In this document: positions 1 to 8,176 of the stretch, piece after piece
Numbering within the stretch: position 1 is the first letter of the stretch
Layout of the letters: the number at the start of each line of letters is the position of its first letter
Assembly: GCA_913063005.1 (NCBI GenBank)
Contig: CAJXZI010000056.1
Span: 1-9,850 of the forward strand
Direction: 5' to 3'
Length of the DNA: 9,850 bases
DNA from: an uncultured Halieaceae bacterium
Lineage (GTDB): Bacteria; Pseudomonadota; Gammaproteobacteria; Pseudomonadales; Halieaceae
Translations under genes and position numbers: made by a program
Notes under the pieces: generated by a model
The model's input: the letters and a program-made list of their open reading frames with translations, nothing else
Databases searched by the model: none
Told to the model about the DNA's origin: nothing

Positions 1-1104
1 GAACAGCAACGCTGACGAGACCGCGCGCATCTTGAGTCCCACCATGCCATGAACGCAGGCGATGGTTGCACCGAGGTATGCGTTCGATAGTACCGAAGGA
101 ATCACCATACACATCAGCGCTGTATAGGGGTTATCAACCCAGAACGTGCTGATCTGAAGCGGAATCGAGATCACGCAGGCGCAGACCGCTACCCACATGT
201 ACCAGCGCTTGTCGTTCTTACCGAGCTTATCGGCAATGACACCCGAGCCGAACACACCAATTGCGCCGCCTACACCGATAATCAAGGCTAGCCATGTACC
301 GAGCTCGCCCGTGGGCATCTGATGCGTTCGAATCATAAACGAGGCGACCCAGTTTGCCGTGCTGTACCCTGCAAAGGCATTCATCGCTGCGCCGAGCGCC
401 ATAAAAATAAAGGAAGGCCGGCTCACCAGCAGCTTGAAGACCGTCAGCATCGACGGGTTATCACCGCTGGTAACACGGTTTTCGGTCAAGCCTCGGATCG
501 GCTCCGGGACCGTCAAATACAGAAGCAGAGCGAGGATGACACCAGGCACGCCCACCACGAAGAAGGCCACACGCCAGCCAAAAAACTCGTTCAACCAGCC
601 ACCGAACAGGAAGCCAAATAGAATGCCGATGCTGATGCCAGTTGAGTAAAAGCCGATAGCACTGGCGCGTTTTTCCGGAGGGAAAATATCTGAAATCATC
701 GAGTGCGAGGGAGGGCTTCCACCCGCCTCACCGATACCCACACCGACGCGCGCCAGTAAAAGCTGCCAATAGTTTTGAGCGAGACCGCTGATTGCCGTCA
801 TGCCACTCCAGATCGTGAGCGAGATGGCCACAATATTTCGTCGGTTACCACGATCTGCCAAACTGGCAATGGGTAATCCGGCGAAGGTGTAAAACAGTGC
901 AAAAGCAAAGCCCGTGAGCAGCCCCAGCTGCGCATCGCTCAACATTAAGTCGGCTTTGATAGCCTCCTGTAGGATCGAAAGGAGCTGCCGATCGATGAAG
1001 TTGATACTGTAGACGATGGTAAGGATACCCAGCGCATAGTACGCGGTCTTCGTTGAACCGTAGGGATTGGTAGCGGGCTGGGCCGCCGAATTAGAGTCTG
1101 TCAT
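1..1104 (-). CDS. Spinster-like MFS transporter, C-terminus outside window
   Basis: This is an inner-membrane secondary transporter of the major facilitator superfamily. The frame is open from ATG at 1104 to the window edge, giving 368 residues; family members usually have about 430-460, so the last one or two helices are missing. Helix 1 carries NFIDRQLLSIL (residues 35-45). Loop 2-3 carries MFS motif A as GLPIASLADRGNRR (76-89). Helix 4 and the following loop read ARVGVGIGEAGGSPPSHSM (118-136), wording typical of bacterial Spinster-like (Spns) proteins. Many hydrophobic segments alternate with charged loops such as PPEKRAS. The ribosome site is weak (GGTAAC just before ATG). It lies 196 bp downstream of the APC permease on the same strand, so co-transcription is possible but not evident. 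The substrate cannot be told from sequence; Spinster-like proteins carry lipids, organic acids or sugars in different organisms. Confidence 0.9.
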   Translation of the reverse strand, partial: MTDSNSAAQPATNPYGSTKTAYYALGILTIVYSINFIDRQLLSILQEAIKADLMLSDAQLGLLTGFAFALFYTFAGLPIASLADRGNRRNIVAISLTIWSGMTAISGLAQNYWQLLLARVGVGIGEAGGSPPSHSMISDIFPPEKRASAIGFYSTGISIGILFGFLFGGWLNEFFGWRVAFFVVGVPGVILALLLYLTVPEPIRGLTENRVTSGDNPSMLTVFKLLVSRPSFIFMALGAAMNAFAGYSTANWVASFMIRTHQMPTGELGTWLALIIGVGGAIGVFGSGVIADKLGKNDKRWYMWVAVCACVISIPLQISTFWVDNPYTALMCMVIPSVLSNAYLGATIACVHGMVGLKMRAVSSALLF

Positions 1105-1121
1105 TAGTTACCACTATTTGA

Positions 1122-1148
1122 ATTATGTTTTGCGGTGAACGCGTACAA
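1122..1148 (-). promoter_or_regulatory. Possible promoter for the MFS transporter gene
   Basis: On the minus strand a CATAAT hexamer (1127-1122) has five of six matches to the sigma-70 -10 box. A weak TTGTAC (1148-1143) lies 15 bp upstream as a possible -35. The spacer is shorter than the ideal 17 bp and the -35 match is poor. The position, 18 bp before the ATG, would give a very short leader. This is a tentative call made by eye. Confidence 0.25.
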
Positions 1149-1300
1149 CGCCACATTCGTGACTTAAAGCTACACCAACACCGCGGTCATGGACCAGCTA
1201 TAACCACTAAAACTTTAATGACAATGCGCACAAGCGTTGAGAGCCTATGCTTTTCTTACGCCATTCCCCCTTAGAAAGGCCATTCTCTAATCCCGCAGCA

Positions 1301-2605
1301 TCAGGCCACACGGCGCTCAAGCAGCCGAAACAGCGGATATCCAGCGGTGATCAAGCCGAGAGTTATCGCAAGCTGCAAAGGATATTGAACCGCCGTGTAA
1401 AGCACGGTCCAACCTGTGATGCAGAGAAAAACAATAGCAGGCACTGGGTATAACGGGATGGTGAATACAGATTGCTGAGCCTTTCCCTTACGCCGAACTC
1501 GACTGACGAAGACGGCCATAACAGTGAAGAGGGTATTCGTAGCCATTACCAAACCTGCGAAGAGAAGTATCTGCTCGAAGGTCGACGTCCATAAAAAGAG
1601 AAGCGCAACCACGCCCATCAAGACGATCGCGTTACGAGGGAGACCGTGCGTATTGGTACTGCCCAGCCAACTTAGGCCGACATAGTCCTGACCCAAGCGC
1701 TGCAAAGCACGGGGTCCCGCCATCACCATGGCGCTAACCGTCGATATAAGAATGCCGGACAACAGTAATGAGACGACAAAGGCACCTTCGGCCCCCAAGA
1801 CCTCGTCCGCGACGATGTATGCAATCTCCACCTCCCCCGATAAATCAGCGGTAGGTGCAGAAGTCAGGAAGACCGTATTTAACAGCACGTAGATGAGCGT
1901 GACCACCGCACAGCCAACAATGAGCGCGCGCGGTAAATCTCGCTGTGGCTCCTCTAACTCACCCAAAATATAGGTGGCCGCATTCCACCCAGAATAAGCG
2001 TAGGTCACGTAAATGAGTGCAACCGCACCGGCGCCTGTCGCTATCTCGCCAACATCCATTAAAGATGACAATGGGAGTTGCTGGGGATAGTGGGTCCCGG
2101 CGACCCAAGCCGTTCCGATGAAAAGTACAATGAGCGCAAGTTTGAGTAAGGTGAGCACGACTTGCCCTCGAGAACTTTCTCGATAGGTGCGGGTGTGAAC
2201 AGCAACCATGGCAAGGATTAGCAACGTCGCTGTTACTTTCGGCGGCGCTTCCGGAAAGGCTGTCGCTAGATACACACCAAACGTCAGGGCGGCCAGCGCA
2301 ATGGGTGCGGCAAAACCCACCGATGCGGAGACACCGCCGGAAAGAAACCCTGCATAAGGGTGTATCAGCTCAGATAGGAAGTGATACTCGCCACCCGAGC
2401 CCACGTGATGAGCGCCGAGTTCGGCGTAACACAGCGCACCACAGAGCGCGCACAAACCGCCAAGCACCCAAAGCCAAATGATCGCGCCGGTCGACTCGAT
2501 CGCCAGTAGTTGAAAACCGAGCGACGTGAACACGCCGGTACCGACCATATTTGCGATCACCACAGCGGTGGCCACATTGACTGAGTAACCCTTTGACTGC
2601 GCCAT
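1301..2605 (-). CDS. APC-superfamily amino acid/polyamine permease
   Basis: This is an inner-membrane permease of 434 residues with about 12 hydrophobic segments, a usual length for the amino acid-polyamine-organocation superfamily. Helix 1 has the unwound substrate-binding motif as GTGVF (22-26). Helix 6 and the loop after it read YSGWNAATYILGELEEPQRD (204-223), closely resembling the YSGWNAA...GEI.NP.R wording of LAT/YfnA-type amino acid exchangers. I chose ATG at 2605 because AAGGAA (2614-2609) lies directly upstream. The frame extends to a TTG at 2629 with no ribosome site, which would add eight polar residues. It is divergently transcribed from the formyltransferase gene across a 162-bp spacer. 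It probably imports or exchanges amino acids or amines; the exact substrate is unknown. Confidence 0.9.
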   Translation of the reverse strand: MAQSKGYSVNVATAVVIANMVGTGVFTSLGFQLLAIESTGAIIWLWVLGGLCALCGALCYAELGAHHVGSGGEYHFLSELIHPYAGFLSGGVSASVGFAAPIALAALTFGVYLATAFPEAPPKVTATLLILAMVAVHTRTYRESSRGQVVLTLLKLALIVLFIGTAWVAGTHYPQQLPLSSLMDVGEIATGAGAVALIYVTYAYSGWNAATYILGELEEPQRDLPRALIVGCAVVTLIYVLLNTVFLTSAPTADLSGEVEIAYIVADEVLGAEGAFVVSLLLSGILISTVSAMVMAGPRALQRLGQDYVGLSWLGSTNTHGLPRNAIVLMGVVALLFLWTSTFEQILLFAGLVMATNTLFTVMAVFVSRVRRKGKAQQSVFTIPLYPVPAIVFLCITGWTVLYTAVQYPLQLAITLGLITAGYPLFRLLERRVA

Positions 2606-2608
2606 ATA

Positions 2609-2614
2609 TTCCTT
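2609..2614 (-). promoter_or_regulatory. Ribosome binding site fixing the permease start
   Basis: AAGGAA on the minus strand ends three bases before ATG 2605. The alternative TTG at 2629 has no purine-rich element at the right distance, so this site favours the shorter protein. Confidence 0.6.
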
Positions 2615-2707
2615 ATCCCAAAACCGCAAAAGATCTGCGAAACAGCGTACTCGCTCAGCATTAAAAATCGCAGACCGCTAATCTAACAGGTATGCTTGGT
2701 ACTGACC

Positions 2708-2757
2708 TAAATGAGCCTCATCCGAACCTTAAACCTGACTTAAACGCCCCCTAAACG
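2708..2757. promoter_or_regulatory. Phased 11-bp hexamer array, possible response-regulator operator
   Basis: On the plus strand TAAACC (2730-2735), TAAACG (2741-2746) and TAAACG (2752-2757) start exactly 11 bp apart, with 5-bp spacers. One period is degenerate (2719-2724), and two periods upstream of 2730 there is a TAAATG (2708-2713). Read on the minus strand the core is CGTTTA-N5-CGTTTA-N5-GGTTTA, which has the geometry and wording of the enterobacterial PhoP box ((T/G)GTTTA-N5-(T/G)GTTTA). It also has the 11-bp direct-repeat layout bound by other OmpR/PhoB-family regulators. The array ends 10 bp before the formyltransferase GTG, so it overlaps that gene's promoter or leader. The repeats are seen directly; binding by a regulator is inferred. 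Confidence 0.4.
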
Positions 2758-2767
2758 AGAACATCAG

Positions 2768-3478
2768 GTGCGAATTGCCCTTTTCTACAATCGCGATATT
2801 TACGCACATAAAGCTCTGAATTTATTGACTCCTAGACTAAGTGATCACTCACTTTCATTTTTTTACTCGACTCAAGTAGGTGGAAATGTCGTGCGGGATA
2901 TACGCCTGCAAAAACTCGCTGAATTTGAAAAGAACTTTGACGTGAGGCCAGGTCGCAGCTTCGAGCAACTCGCGCAATCGGCTGGCACCATTGAGCACGG
3001 TGTGTCGGATATCAATGAGGGTGACGCCGAAAAACTTGCCGAAGTAAAACCGGACTTAGTCATCAGTATTCGCTTCGGACAGATCTTTAAGGCACCTGGA
3101 ATCTCAATTCCAAAACTAGGCATCATCAACCTCCACTCAGGCTTACTACCAGCCTACAAGGGCGTTATGGCGAGCTTCTGGTCTCTGCTCAACGGCGAGT
3201 CACATTTGGGCACGACGCTCCACTGGGTAACCGACAGCAAAATCGATTCAGGACAGGTGATTTCCCAACGCAGTCAGGCCGTGCAGCCAGACTTCACCTA
3301 TAGCAAGCAAGTCCTGGCCTTGTACGAGCCCGGGGTGGAACAAATCCTCGAAGCTGTCGCCCATATTGAGAAACTTGCCAAGCAGCCCAAGGTGGATCTA
3401 CCAAAAGGTCGCTACTACAGCTTCCCTCAGGCAGAGGACCTAGAGGCCTTTGAAGCGGCCGGCTGGGCTTTGTTCTAG
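2768..3478 (+). CDS. Stand-alone formyltransferase family protein
   Basis: This is a 236-residue cytoplasmic protein with a Formyl_trans_N fold. It would transfer a formyl group, probably from N10-formyltetrahydrofolate, to an unknown amine acceptor. The catalytic triad of the family is visible: Asn121 and His123 in INLHSGLLPAYKG (120-132), and Asp160 in DSKIDSGQVI (156-165). Together these form the folate-binding loop and the D-x-G-x-I motif. The C-terminal GRYYSFP (214-220) also recurs in small formyltransferases. It lacks the C-terminal OB domain of methionyl-tRNA formyltransferase (Fmt), so it is not Fmt. It differs from PurN in its N-terminal half. The start is GTG at 2768, placing the first beta strand (RIALFYN) immediately after it; the ribosome site is weak (GAGA, 7 nt upstream) and no in-frame ATG lies near. 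No sugar-nucleotide genes are adjacent, so the acceptor is open. Confidence 0.82.
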   Translation: MRIALFYNRDIYAHKALNLLTPRLSDHSLSFFYSTQVGGNVVRDIRLQKLAEFEKNFDVRPGRSFEQLAQSAGTIEHGVSDINEGDAEKLAEVKPDLVISIRFGQIFKAPGISIPKLGIINLHSGLLPAYKGVMASFWSLLNGESHLGTTLHWVTDSKIDSGQVISQRSQAVQPDFTYSKQVLALYEPGVEQILEAVAHIEKLAKQPKVDLPKGRYYSFPQAEDLEAFEAAGWALF

Positions 3479-3504
3479 ACGCCACGCTTTCGAAACGGCA
3501 GACC

Positions 3505-3520
3505 TAGCCAGCCCCGGCTA
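3505..3520 (+). terminator. Weak hairpin after the formyltransferase gene
   Basis: TAGCC (3505-3509) and GGCTA (3516-3520) form a 5-bp stem with a 6-nt loop, 26 nt after the stop codon. No T-run follows, so intrinsic termination is doubtful. It may be chance or an attenuator between this gene and the amidohydrolase. Confidence 0.2.
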
Positions 3521-3611
3521 TCATCCGCTTCAAACTTGAAGTATTCGCGGACTGTATTTTCCCACTACACTTGAGCTTTTCGAATAAACCCTAAAGGCGA
3601 GGCCATACATT

Positions 3612-5336
3612 ATGCGCAACACTCTAAAGCGCGCGCTGACTGCAATCTCTCTCACGCTACCTTTTACACTACTCACCCTTCCCCACATTGTGAGCACTGC
3701 TAATGCTAGCGAAACTGATCGTGGACTCGCTGACCTGCTGCTCTCAGGCACGATCTACACGGCTAATGACGAAGCGCCAACAGTAGAAGCTGTGATCATC
3801 CGCGAGGGTCGCTTCAGCTATGTCGGAACCTTGGAAGGTGCGCTAGAACATGTTGCTGAGGACCACCAAAGAATTGAGTTGGGCTCAAGAACCGCTTACC
3901 CCGGGTTTATCGAGGGTCACGGGCACTTATCGAGCCTCGGCGAAGCCATCACCAACCTTGATTTGAATGGGGTCGACAGCTATCAAACCATCGTTGGCAT
4001 GGTAGCCGACGCAGCCGCAAAGGCAGCTCCCGGGCAAGTAATTAAAGGACGCGGCTGGCATCAGAGCAAGTGGGACTCTCAGCCCAAAACCACGGTTGAT
4101 GGCTTTCCCACACACCGGTCTTTGTCAGAGGTGAGCCCAAACAACCCGGTTTTCCTCGGCCACGCTAATGGGCACTCGGCGCTTATAAATCAAGCCGCTA
4201 TGGATGCGATTAACCTCTCGTACAACACAACACCGCCAGAGGGCGGTGTCATTGTTAAGGACGCTAAAGGCAACCCAACAGGCATCCTGCACGAAAATGC
4301 TGTTGATCTCGCCTATCCACTGATTGCGCTGTCTGTCGACTCTACCAAGACAGCTATTCTGGCGGCACAAGATCACGCGTTTCGCTGGGGGATTACCAAC
4401 TTCCACGATGCGGGCGCGGGCGAGACCGATATCGAAGCCCAGCAAGCGCTCGATGCTTCGGGTGATCTGAAGCTTCGCGTCTACACCATGGTGAGCGCGC
4501 AAGACGAGGCGCTCGCTAACCACTGGCTGGGGCGTCCTCCGATAATCGCTGACGACGCGTCCCGCCTGACCATTCGCTCTTTTAAGGCAGTGATGGATGG
4601 GGCTCTGGGTTCCAGGACTGCTTGGCTCCACGCGCCTTATACCGACGACCCGGGTACTTCCGGGGTGCAAACCTTCGACGAGGATCGTCTGCTCGAAATC
4701 ATGGCGCAATCAACTGAGCACGGTTGGCAAATCAACACCCATGCGATTGGGGACAAAGCAAATACCGTGGTCTTAGACGCTATCGCTTCTGCGGGGCTGG
4801 AAGATCGTGACCACCGTGCTCGCATTGAACATTCCCAACACCTGATTCCTTCCGATATTCAGCGCTTTGCAGATTTGGGTGTTATCGCGTCGATCCAAAC
4901 CATCCACATGAGTTCAGACCGACCATGGGCGATCGATCGTCTGGGTAAGGAACGAATCGAGTCAGGTGCTTATGTGTGGCGCGACCTTTTAAACGCCGGT
5001 GTTCATTTAGCGAACGGCACCGACGTACCGGTTGAGCCCATCAACCCCATCGCTAACTTTTATGCTGCAGTGGCAAGAAAGACGTTAGAGGGCACACCCG
5101 AGAATGGCTTCGAACTAGAGCAGCGAATGACACGCGAGGAGACCTTGAAGTCCATGACGCTCTGGAACGCTTATGCGGCCTTTGAAGAGCGCGACTTGGG
5201 GTCTATTGAGGTTGGAAAGCGTGCCGATATTACCGTGCTAGACCAAGACATCATGACTATTGAAGAGTCAGAAATTCTCTCCACAGATGTGGCAATGACC
5301 ATTGTCGCGGGTGAGGTTGTTTATACGGCACCGTGA
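3612..5336 (+). CDS. Exported YtcJ-like metal-dependent amidohydrolase
   Basis: This is a 574-residue hydrolase of the Amidohydro_3 (YtcJ-like) group, which cleaves amide or imide C-N bonds with a metal-activated water. A Sec signal peptide is evident: basic RNTLKR, a hydrophobic stretch to about residue 26, and an ANA-SE cleavage site near residue 32. The enzyme should therefore be periplasmic. Family landmarks in order are GFIEGHGHL with the metal ligands His103 and His105, GHANGHSALIN (183-193), the FKAVMDGALGSRT segment with the candidate metal-bridging Lys326, INTHAIGD with His377, ARIEHSQ with His407, and NGTDVPVEP with the catalytic Asp471. The C-terminal GSIEVGKRADITVLD (530-544) returns to the small beta-sandwich domain. 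All expected catalytic residues appear present. A purine-rich AAAGGCGAGG (3593-3602) precedes the ATG by 9 nt. It starts 133 bp after the formyltransferase on the same strand. The substrate is unknown. Confidence 0.9.
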   Translation: MRNTLKRALTAISLTLPFTLLTLPHIVSTANASETDRGLADLLLSGTIYTANDEAPTVEAVIIREGRFSYVGTLEGALEHVAEDHQRIELGSRTAYPGFIEGHGHLSSLGEAITNLDLNGVDSYQTIVGMVADAAAKAAPGQVIKGRGWHQSKWDSQPKTTVDGFPTHRSLSEVSPNNPVFLGHANGHSALINQAAMDAINLSYNTTPPEGGVIVKDAKGNPTGILHENAVDLAYPLIALSVDSTKTAILAAQDHAFRWGITNFHDAGAGETDIEAQQALDASGDLKLRVYTMVSAQDEALANHWLGRPPIIADDASRLTIRSFKAVMDGALGSRTAWLHAPYTDDPGTSGVQTFDEDRLLEIMAQSTEHGWQINTHAIGDKANTVVLDAIASAGLEDRDHRARIEHSQHLIPSDIQRFADLGVIASIQTIHMSSDRPWAIDRLGKERIESGAYVWRDLLNAGVHLANGTDVPVEPINPIANFYAAVARKTLEGTPENGFELEQRMTREETLKSMTLWNAYAAFEERDLGSIEVGKRADITVLDQDIMTIEESEILSTDVAMTIVAGEVVYTAP

Positions 5337-5405
5337 ACGCAGCGGCGAACACTGCAAAATAGAAAATAGGTTTCTATCGACTCATCTCCGCTAATCCAAG
5401 GCAAA

Positions 5406-5432
5406 AAAAACCCGCCATAAAGGCGGGTTTTT
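5406..5432. terminator. Bidirectional rho-independent terminator
   Basis: A perfect 11-bp inverted repeat with a 5-nt ATAAA loop: AAAAACCCGCC (5406-5416) pairs with GGCGGGTTTTT (5422-5432). The GC-rich core is flanked by an A-run on one side and a T-run on the other, so it works on either strand. It sits exactly between the convergent amidohydrolase (stop 5336) and receptor (stop 5452) genes and serves both. Confidence 0.93.
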
Positions 5433-5451
5433 GTTTCGGTGTTCAACTTCT

Positions 5452-8145
5452 TTAGAAGTTGTAACGGCCCTGAACGTACCAGCTACCGCCGTTGAAGCCA
5501 AACGGGCTGTCCTCTGGATAAAGCTGGCCAACGCCACCGGCGCCTGGGTTACGATCTGGGTACTCATCGAAGAGGTTATCGACGCCCACTGTAAGCTCTA
5601 GGCTTTCATTGACTTGATAAGCCAACTGAACGTCTACCAATGTAGTTGCACCTACGCTGTAACCGTTACTAGTCGATGTCCACGCACCATAGTAGTTCGC
5701 ACGAACAAGCGCACGTACGTCACCCATGGTGTGGTTCCACGCAACATTACCTTTGATGTTAGGAAGCTGATCTTCCAGTGCTTCAACACGACCATCAGAG
5801 ATAGGGTTGATCGATCCTCGGTTATCAACGGTGGTTTCGTTGTAGTTAAACGCAAATGTCAGAGTAGACGCACCACCCATGGCATCGAAGTCGACACTAC
5901 CGACCAAATCCAACCCTTTTGTGGTTGTGCCAAAGCCATTAGTGAAGAAACGGAACTCGGCAAGATCATCCAATCCTAGGAACTGCTGACGGTTAATAGT
6001 GCCATTCGCGTCGAGTGCTGTTAGCGCCTCACCCACAGAGTTGTAGCTGCCACCAGCTGTGTCTGCAAACTCAAGCGCAGCCAAGAAGTCGACGTTGGCG
6101 CCAAGCGCAATTCGGTCTTCAACCTTGATGTTGTAGTAGTCCAGTGTGAACGACCAGTTTTCAACATCAACCGCAATGCCTATTGAGTAGTTGTCAGCAT
6201 CTTCTGTACCCAGCGTAGGACGTCCGTTACCAAAACTCTCAATGTAGTCTGCCGCTAACTGACCCGCCGCCGAGGCGAAAGGCAAAGTACCTTGATCAAC
6301 AAGAACACCATTAACGTTTTGCGTGGTTACGTTGGTGATATTTGCCTGACCCGAAGTCGGTGCGTGGAAGCCCGTTGAACGTGCAGCACGGATACGAACA
6401 TCGTCGCTCAAGCGGTAAACACCTGCCAACTTGTAATTAGTCGTGGTACCGAAAGCACTGAAATCCTCGTAACGAGCAGCGACTTGCAGAGTCAACGCGT
6501 CAGTCACATCGGCTTCAAGGTCAACAAAGTACGCAGTACTGTCTTGTGAAGCAGATGTATCGTTGGGGAAGCCACCGAAGCCATTTGAGCTTGATGAGAA
6601 CCCTTGCGACGACAATGGGCCCAGTGCGTAGGATGCCGCGTCACCAGCGAACAGGTCGAACTCTTCTTCACGGTATTCTGCACCAAACGCGATATTGAGG
6701 TCTGAAGCAAAGCCCGCGTCCACACTCTTGACGAAGTTAAGGTTGTATACCGTCTCAGTCTGCTCTTGCCCACCGGGTACAAAATCACGCGGTGTGTTTG
6801 GGCCGAGTGATGCGTTCACAGTGTTACGAATAAAGTAGTCAGTGCGGTTCGAACCACGCTGAGCACTCAGGTCGTAAGAAACACCGCCCATGAGGTTTGA
6901 CTCGCCACGGATACCAACCGCGATTGCTGAGTCTTCGTTATCGCCACCAAACCGAGGTACGAAACCCCCTGGAATAGTTTCAATAAACGAGAAGCAGTTT
7001 GGATCCGCTGTTACAGAAGCCAAGAAGCCTGCATCAGGGATGACACCATTGCCAGGTAGTGGAATGCCGTCAATACAGCTACTTCCGCCGTCCATGTCAC
7101 CAACCAGTACAGAAGCTACCGCGTCGTCAGCGTCAGACGCCATACCGGTCAAAGGATCAACACGAGGTCCGCGGTATACGCCACCACGCTGACCGCCACC
7201 GCTGCCGTTACCAACAACGTTACGATAGAAGAAGCCACCGGTTACAGATCGCTCTGCGTAGTTACCAAAGGCATAGACTTCTGTCGAATCATTAAGTTCG
7301 ATGGCTGCATTAATCAGGAGTTTGACGTCATCTTCCACGTCCGGCTGACCCCAGTATTGAGGCACTTCGTTAGTGTAAGAGTTGATTGTCTGGAAATCTG
7401 ATACAGGCGCGTAACCGCCGGCAATACCCGCAAGAACATCGTTACGAACAACCGAGCGAACAGTACCTTCCACATCACGGACTTCACCTGTGATATTGAC
7501 AAAACCATTATCACCGAGCGGCAAACCTAAGTTAGCCGCGACCATGTAGTTGGCGCCATCATCTTCAAACGTTGATCCGTAGCGAGTAACAACCTCAAAG
7601 CCTTCCGCATCGTCGCGGAGCAAAAAGTTCATTACGCCGGCAATCGCATCAGAACCGTACTGAGACGACGCACCGTCACGTAACACTTCGACCTGTTTCA
7701 GTGCGAGTGATGGAATTGACGAAATATCAACACCTTGCGCACCGTCGGAAATACCACCACCGAGGAACGAAATAACAGAACCGCGGTGACGACGCTTACC
7801 GTTGACCAATACCAGCGTGTTATCAGGCGACAAGCCACGGAGATTGGCGGGACGAACAATTGTTGCCGCGTCACTAATAGGCTGAGCGTTTACGTCGAAT
7901 GAAGGAACCGAAGTTCGCAACATGTCTTGGATGTCAGTTGAGCCGTTGTCACGGAATTCAGATCCAGTGATGACATCAACAGGAACGGGAGAATCGGCAG
8001 CTGAACGATCAGCAACACGCGTGCCCGTTACGATGACTTCCTCAAGGTCGCTATCCTGAGCAGCAGCTTGGAGGGGAAGACCCATAGCTACAGGGACAGC
8101 CAAAGCTAGAATTGCCAGCTTTTTGCGTGGGAAAAATGTATTCAC
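5452..8145 (-). CDS. TonB-dependent outer-membrane receptor
   Basis: This is an 897-residue outer-membrane active transporter energised by TonB-ExbBD, a typical length for the family. The signal peptide has basic PRKK (6-9), a hydrophobic core and a QAAA-Q cleavage site near residue 29. A TonB box follows as EEVIVTG (35-41). The plug domain runs from about 50 to 180 and contains NLRGLSPDNTLVLVNGKRR (101-119) and QVEVLRDGASSQYGSDAIAG (151-170). The rest is a beta-barrel rich in alternating aromatic strands, ending in the outer-membrane sorting signal RYNF with C-terminal Phe. There is no FecA-type signalling extension. The only two cysteines I can see, Cys357 and Cys384, lie in a Gly-rich, probably extracellular loop and may form a disulfide. 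I chose GTG at 8145 because AAAGGAG lies 7 nt upstream; a GTG at 8151 would leave only 1 nt. The ligand cannot be assigned. Confidence 0.94.
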   Translation of the reverse strand: MNTFFPRKKLAILALAVPVAMGLPLQAAAQDSDLEEVIVTGTRVADRSAADSPVPVDVITGSEFRDNGSTDIQDMLRTSVPSFDVNAQPISDAATIVRPANLRGLSPDNTLVLVNGKRRHRGSVISFLGGGISDGAQGVDISSIPSLALKQVEVLRDGASSQYGSDAIAGVMNFLLRDDAEGFEVVTRYGSTFEDDGANYMVAANLGLPLGDNGFVNITGEVRDVEGTVRSVVRNDVLAGIAGGYAPVSDFQTINSYTNEVPQYWGQPDVEDDVKLLINAAIELNDSTEVYAFGNYAERSVTGGFFYRNVVGNGSGGGQRGGVYRGPRVDPLTGMASDADDAVASVLVGDMDGGSSCIDGIPLPGNGVIPDAGFLASVTADPNCFSFIETIPGGFVPRFGGDNEDSAIAVGIRGESNLMGGVSYDLSAQRGSNRTDYFIRNTVNASLGPNTPRDFVPGGQEQTETVYNLNFVKSVDAGFASDLNIAFGAEYREEEFDLFAGDAASYALGPLSSQGFSSSSNGFGGFPNDTSASQDSTAYFVDLEADVTDALTLQVAARYEDFSAFGTTTNYKLAGVYRLSDDVRIRAARSTGFHAPTSGQANITNVTTQNVNGVLVDQGTLPFASAAGQLAADYIESFGNGRPTLGTEDADNYSIGIAVDVENWSFTLDYYNIKVEDRIALGANVDFLAALEFADTAGGSYNSVGEALTALDANGTINRQQFLGLDDLAEFRFFTNGFGTTTKGLDLVGSVDFDAMGGASTLTFAFNYNETTVDNRGSINPISDGRVEALEDQLPNIKGNVAWNHTMGDVRALVRANYYGAWTSTSNGYSVGATTLVDVQLAYQVNESLELTVGVDNLFDEYPDRNPGAGGVGQLYPEDSPFGFNGGSWYVQGRYNF

Positions 8146-8152
8146 AATCACT

Positions 8153-8159
8153 CTCCTTT
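8153..8159 (-). promoter_or_regulatory. Strong ribosome binding site deciding the receptor start
   Basis: AAAGGAG on the minus strand (8159-8153) is an almost perfect anti-16S match. Its 7-nt distance to GTG 8145 is ideal, whereas the in-frame GTG at 8151 is only 1 nt away. The receptor therefore most likely begins two codons later than the longest open frame. Confidence 0.8.
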
Positions 8160-8176
8160 AGAGATTCATGATGTTT

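Noticed and set aside
1105..1300. A possible terminator or small gene between the permease and the MFS transporter
   Set aside because: Only a weak CAATGC/GCGTTG pairing with a wobble and no T-run was found. The short plus-strand frame from 1247 runs into the permease as antisense.
4125..4709. A 194-codon open frame on the minus strand
   Set aside because: It lies wholly antisense to the amidohydrolase, whose catalytic motifs are intact in the plus frame. Its translation has no domain resemblance.
5614..5979. A 121-codon open frame on the plus strand
   Set aside because: It lies inside the TonB receptor on the opposite strand and has no ribosome site or recognisable domain. The receptor barrel reads through without a break.
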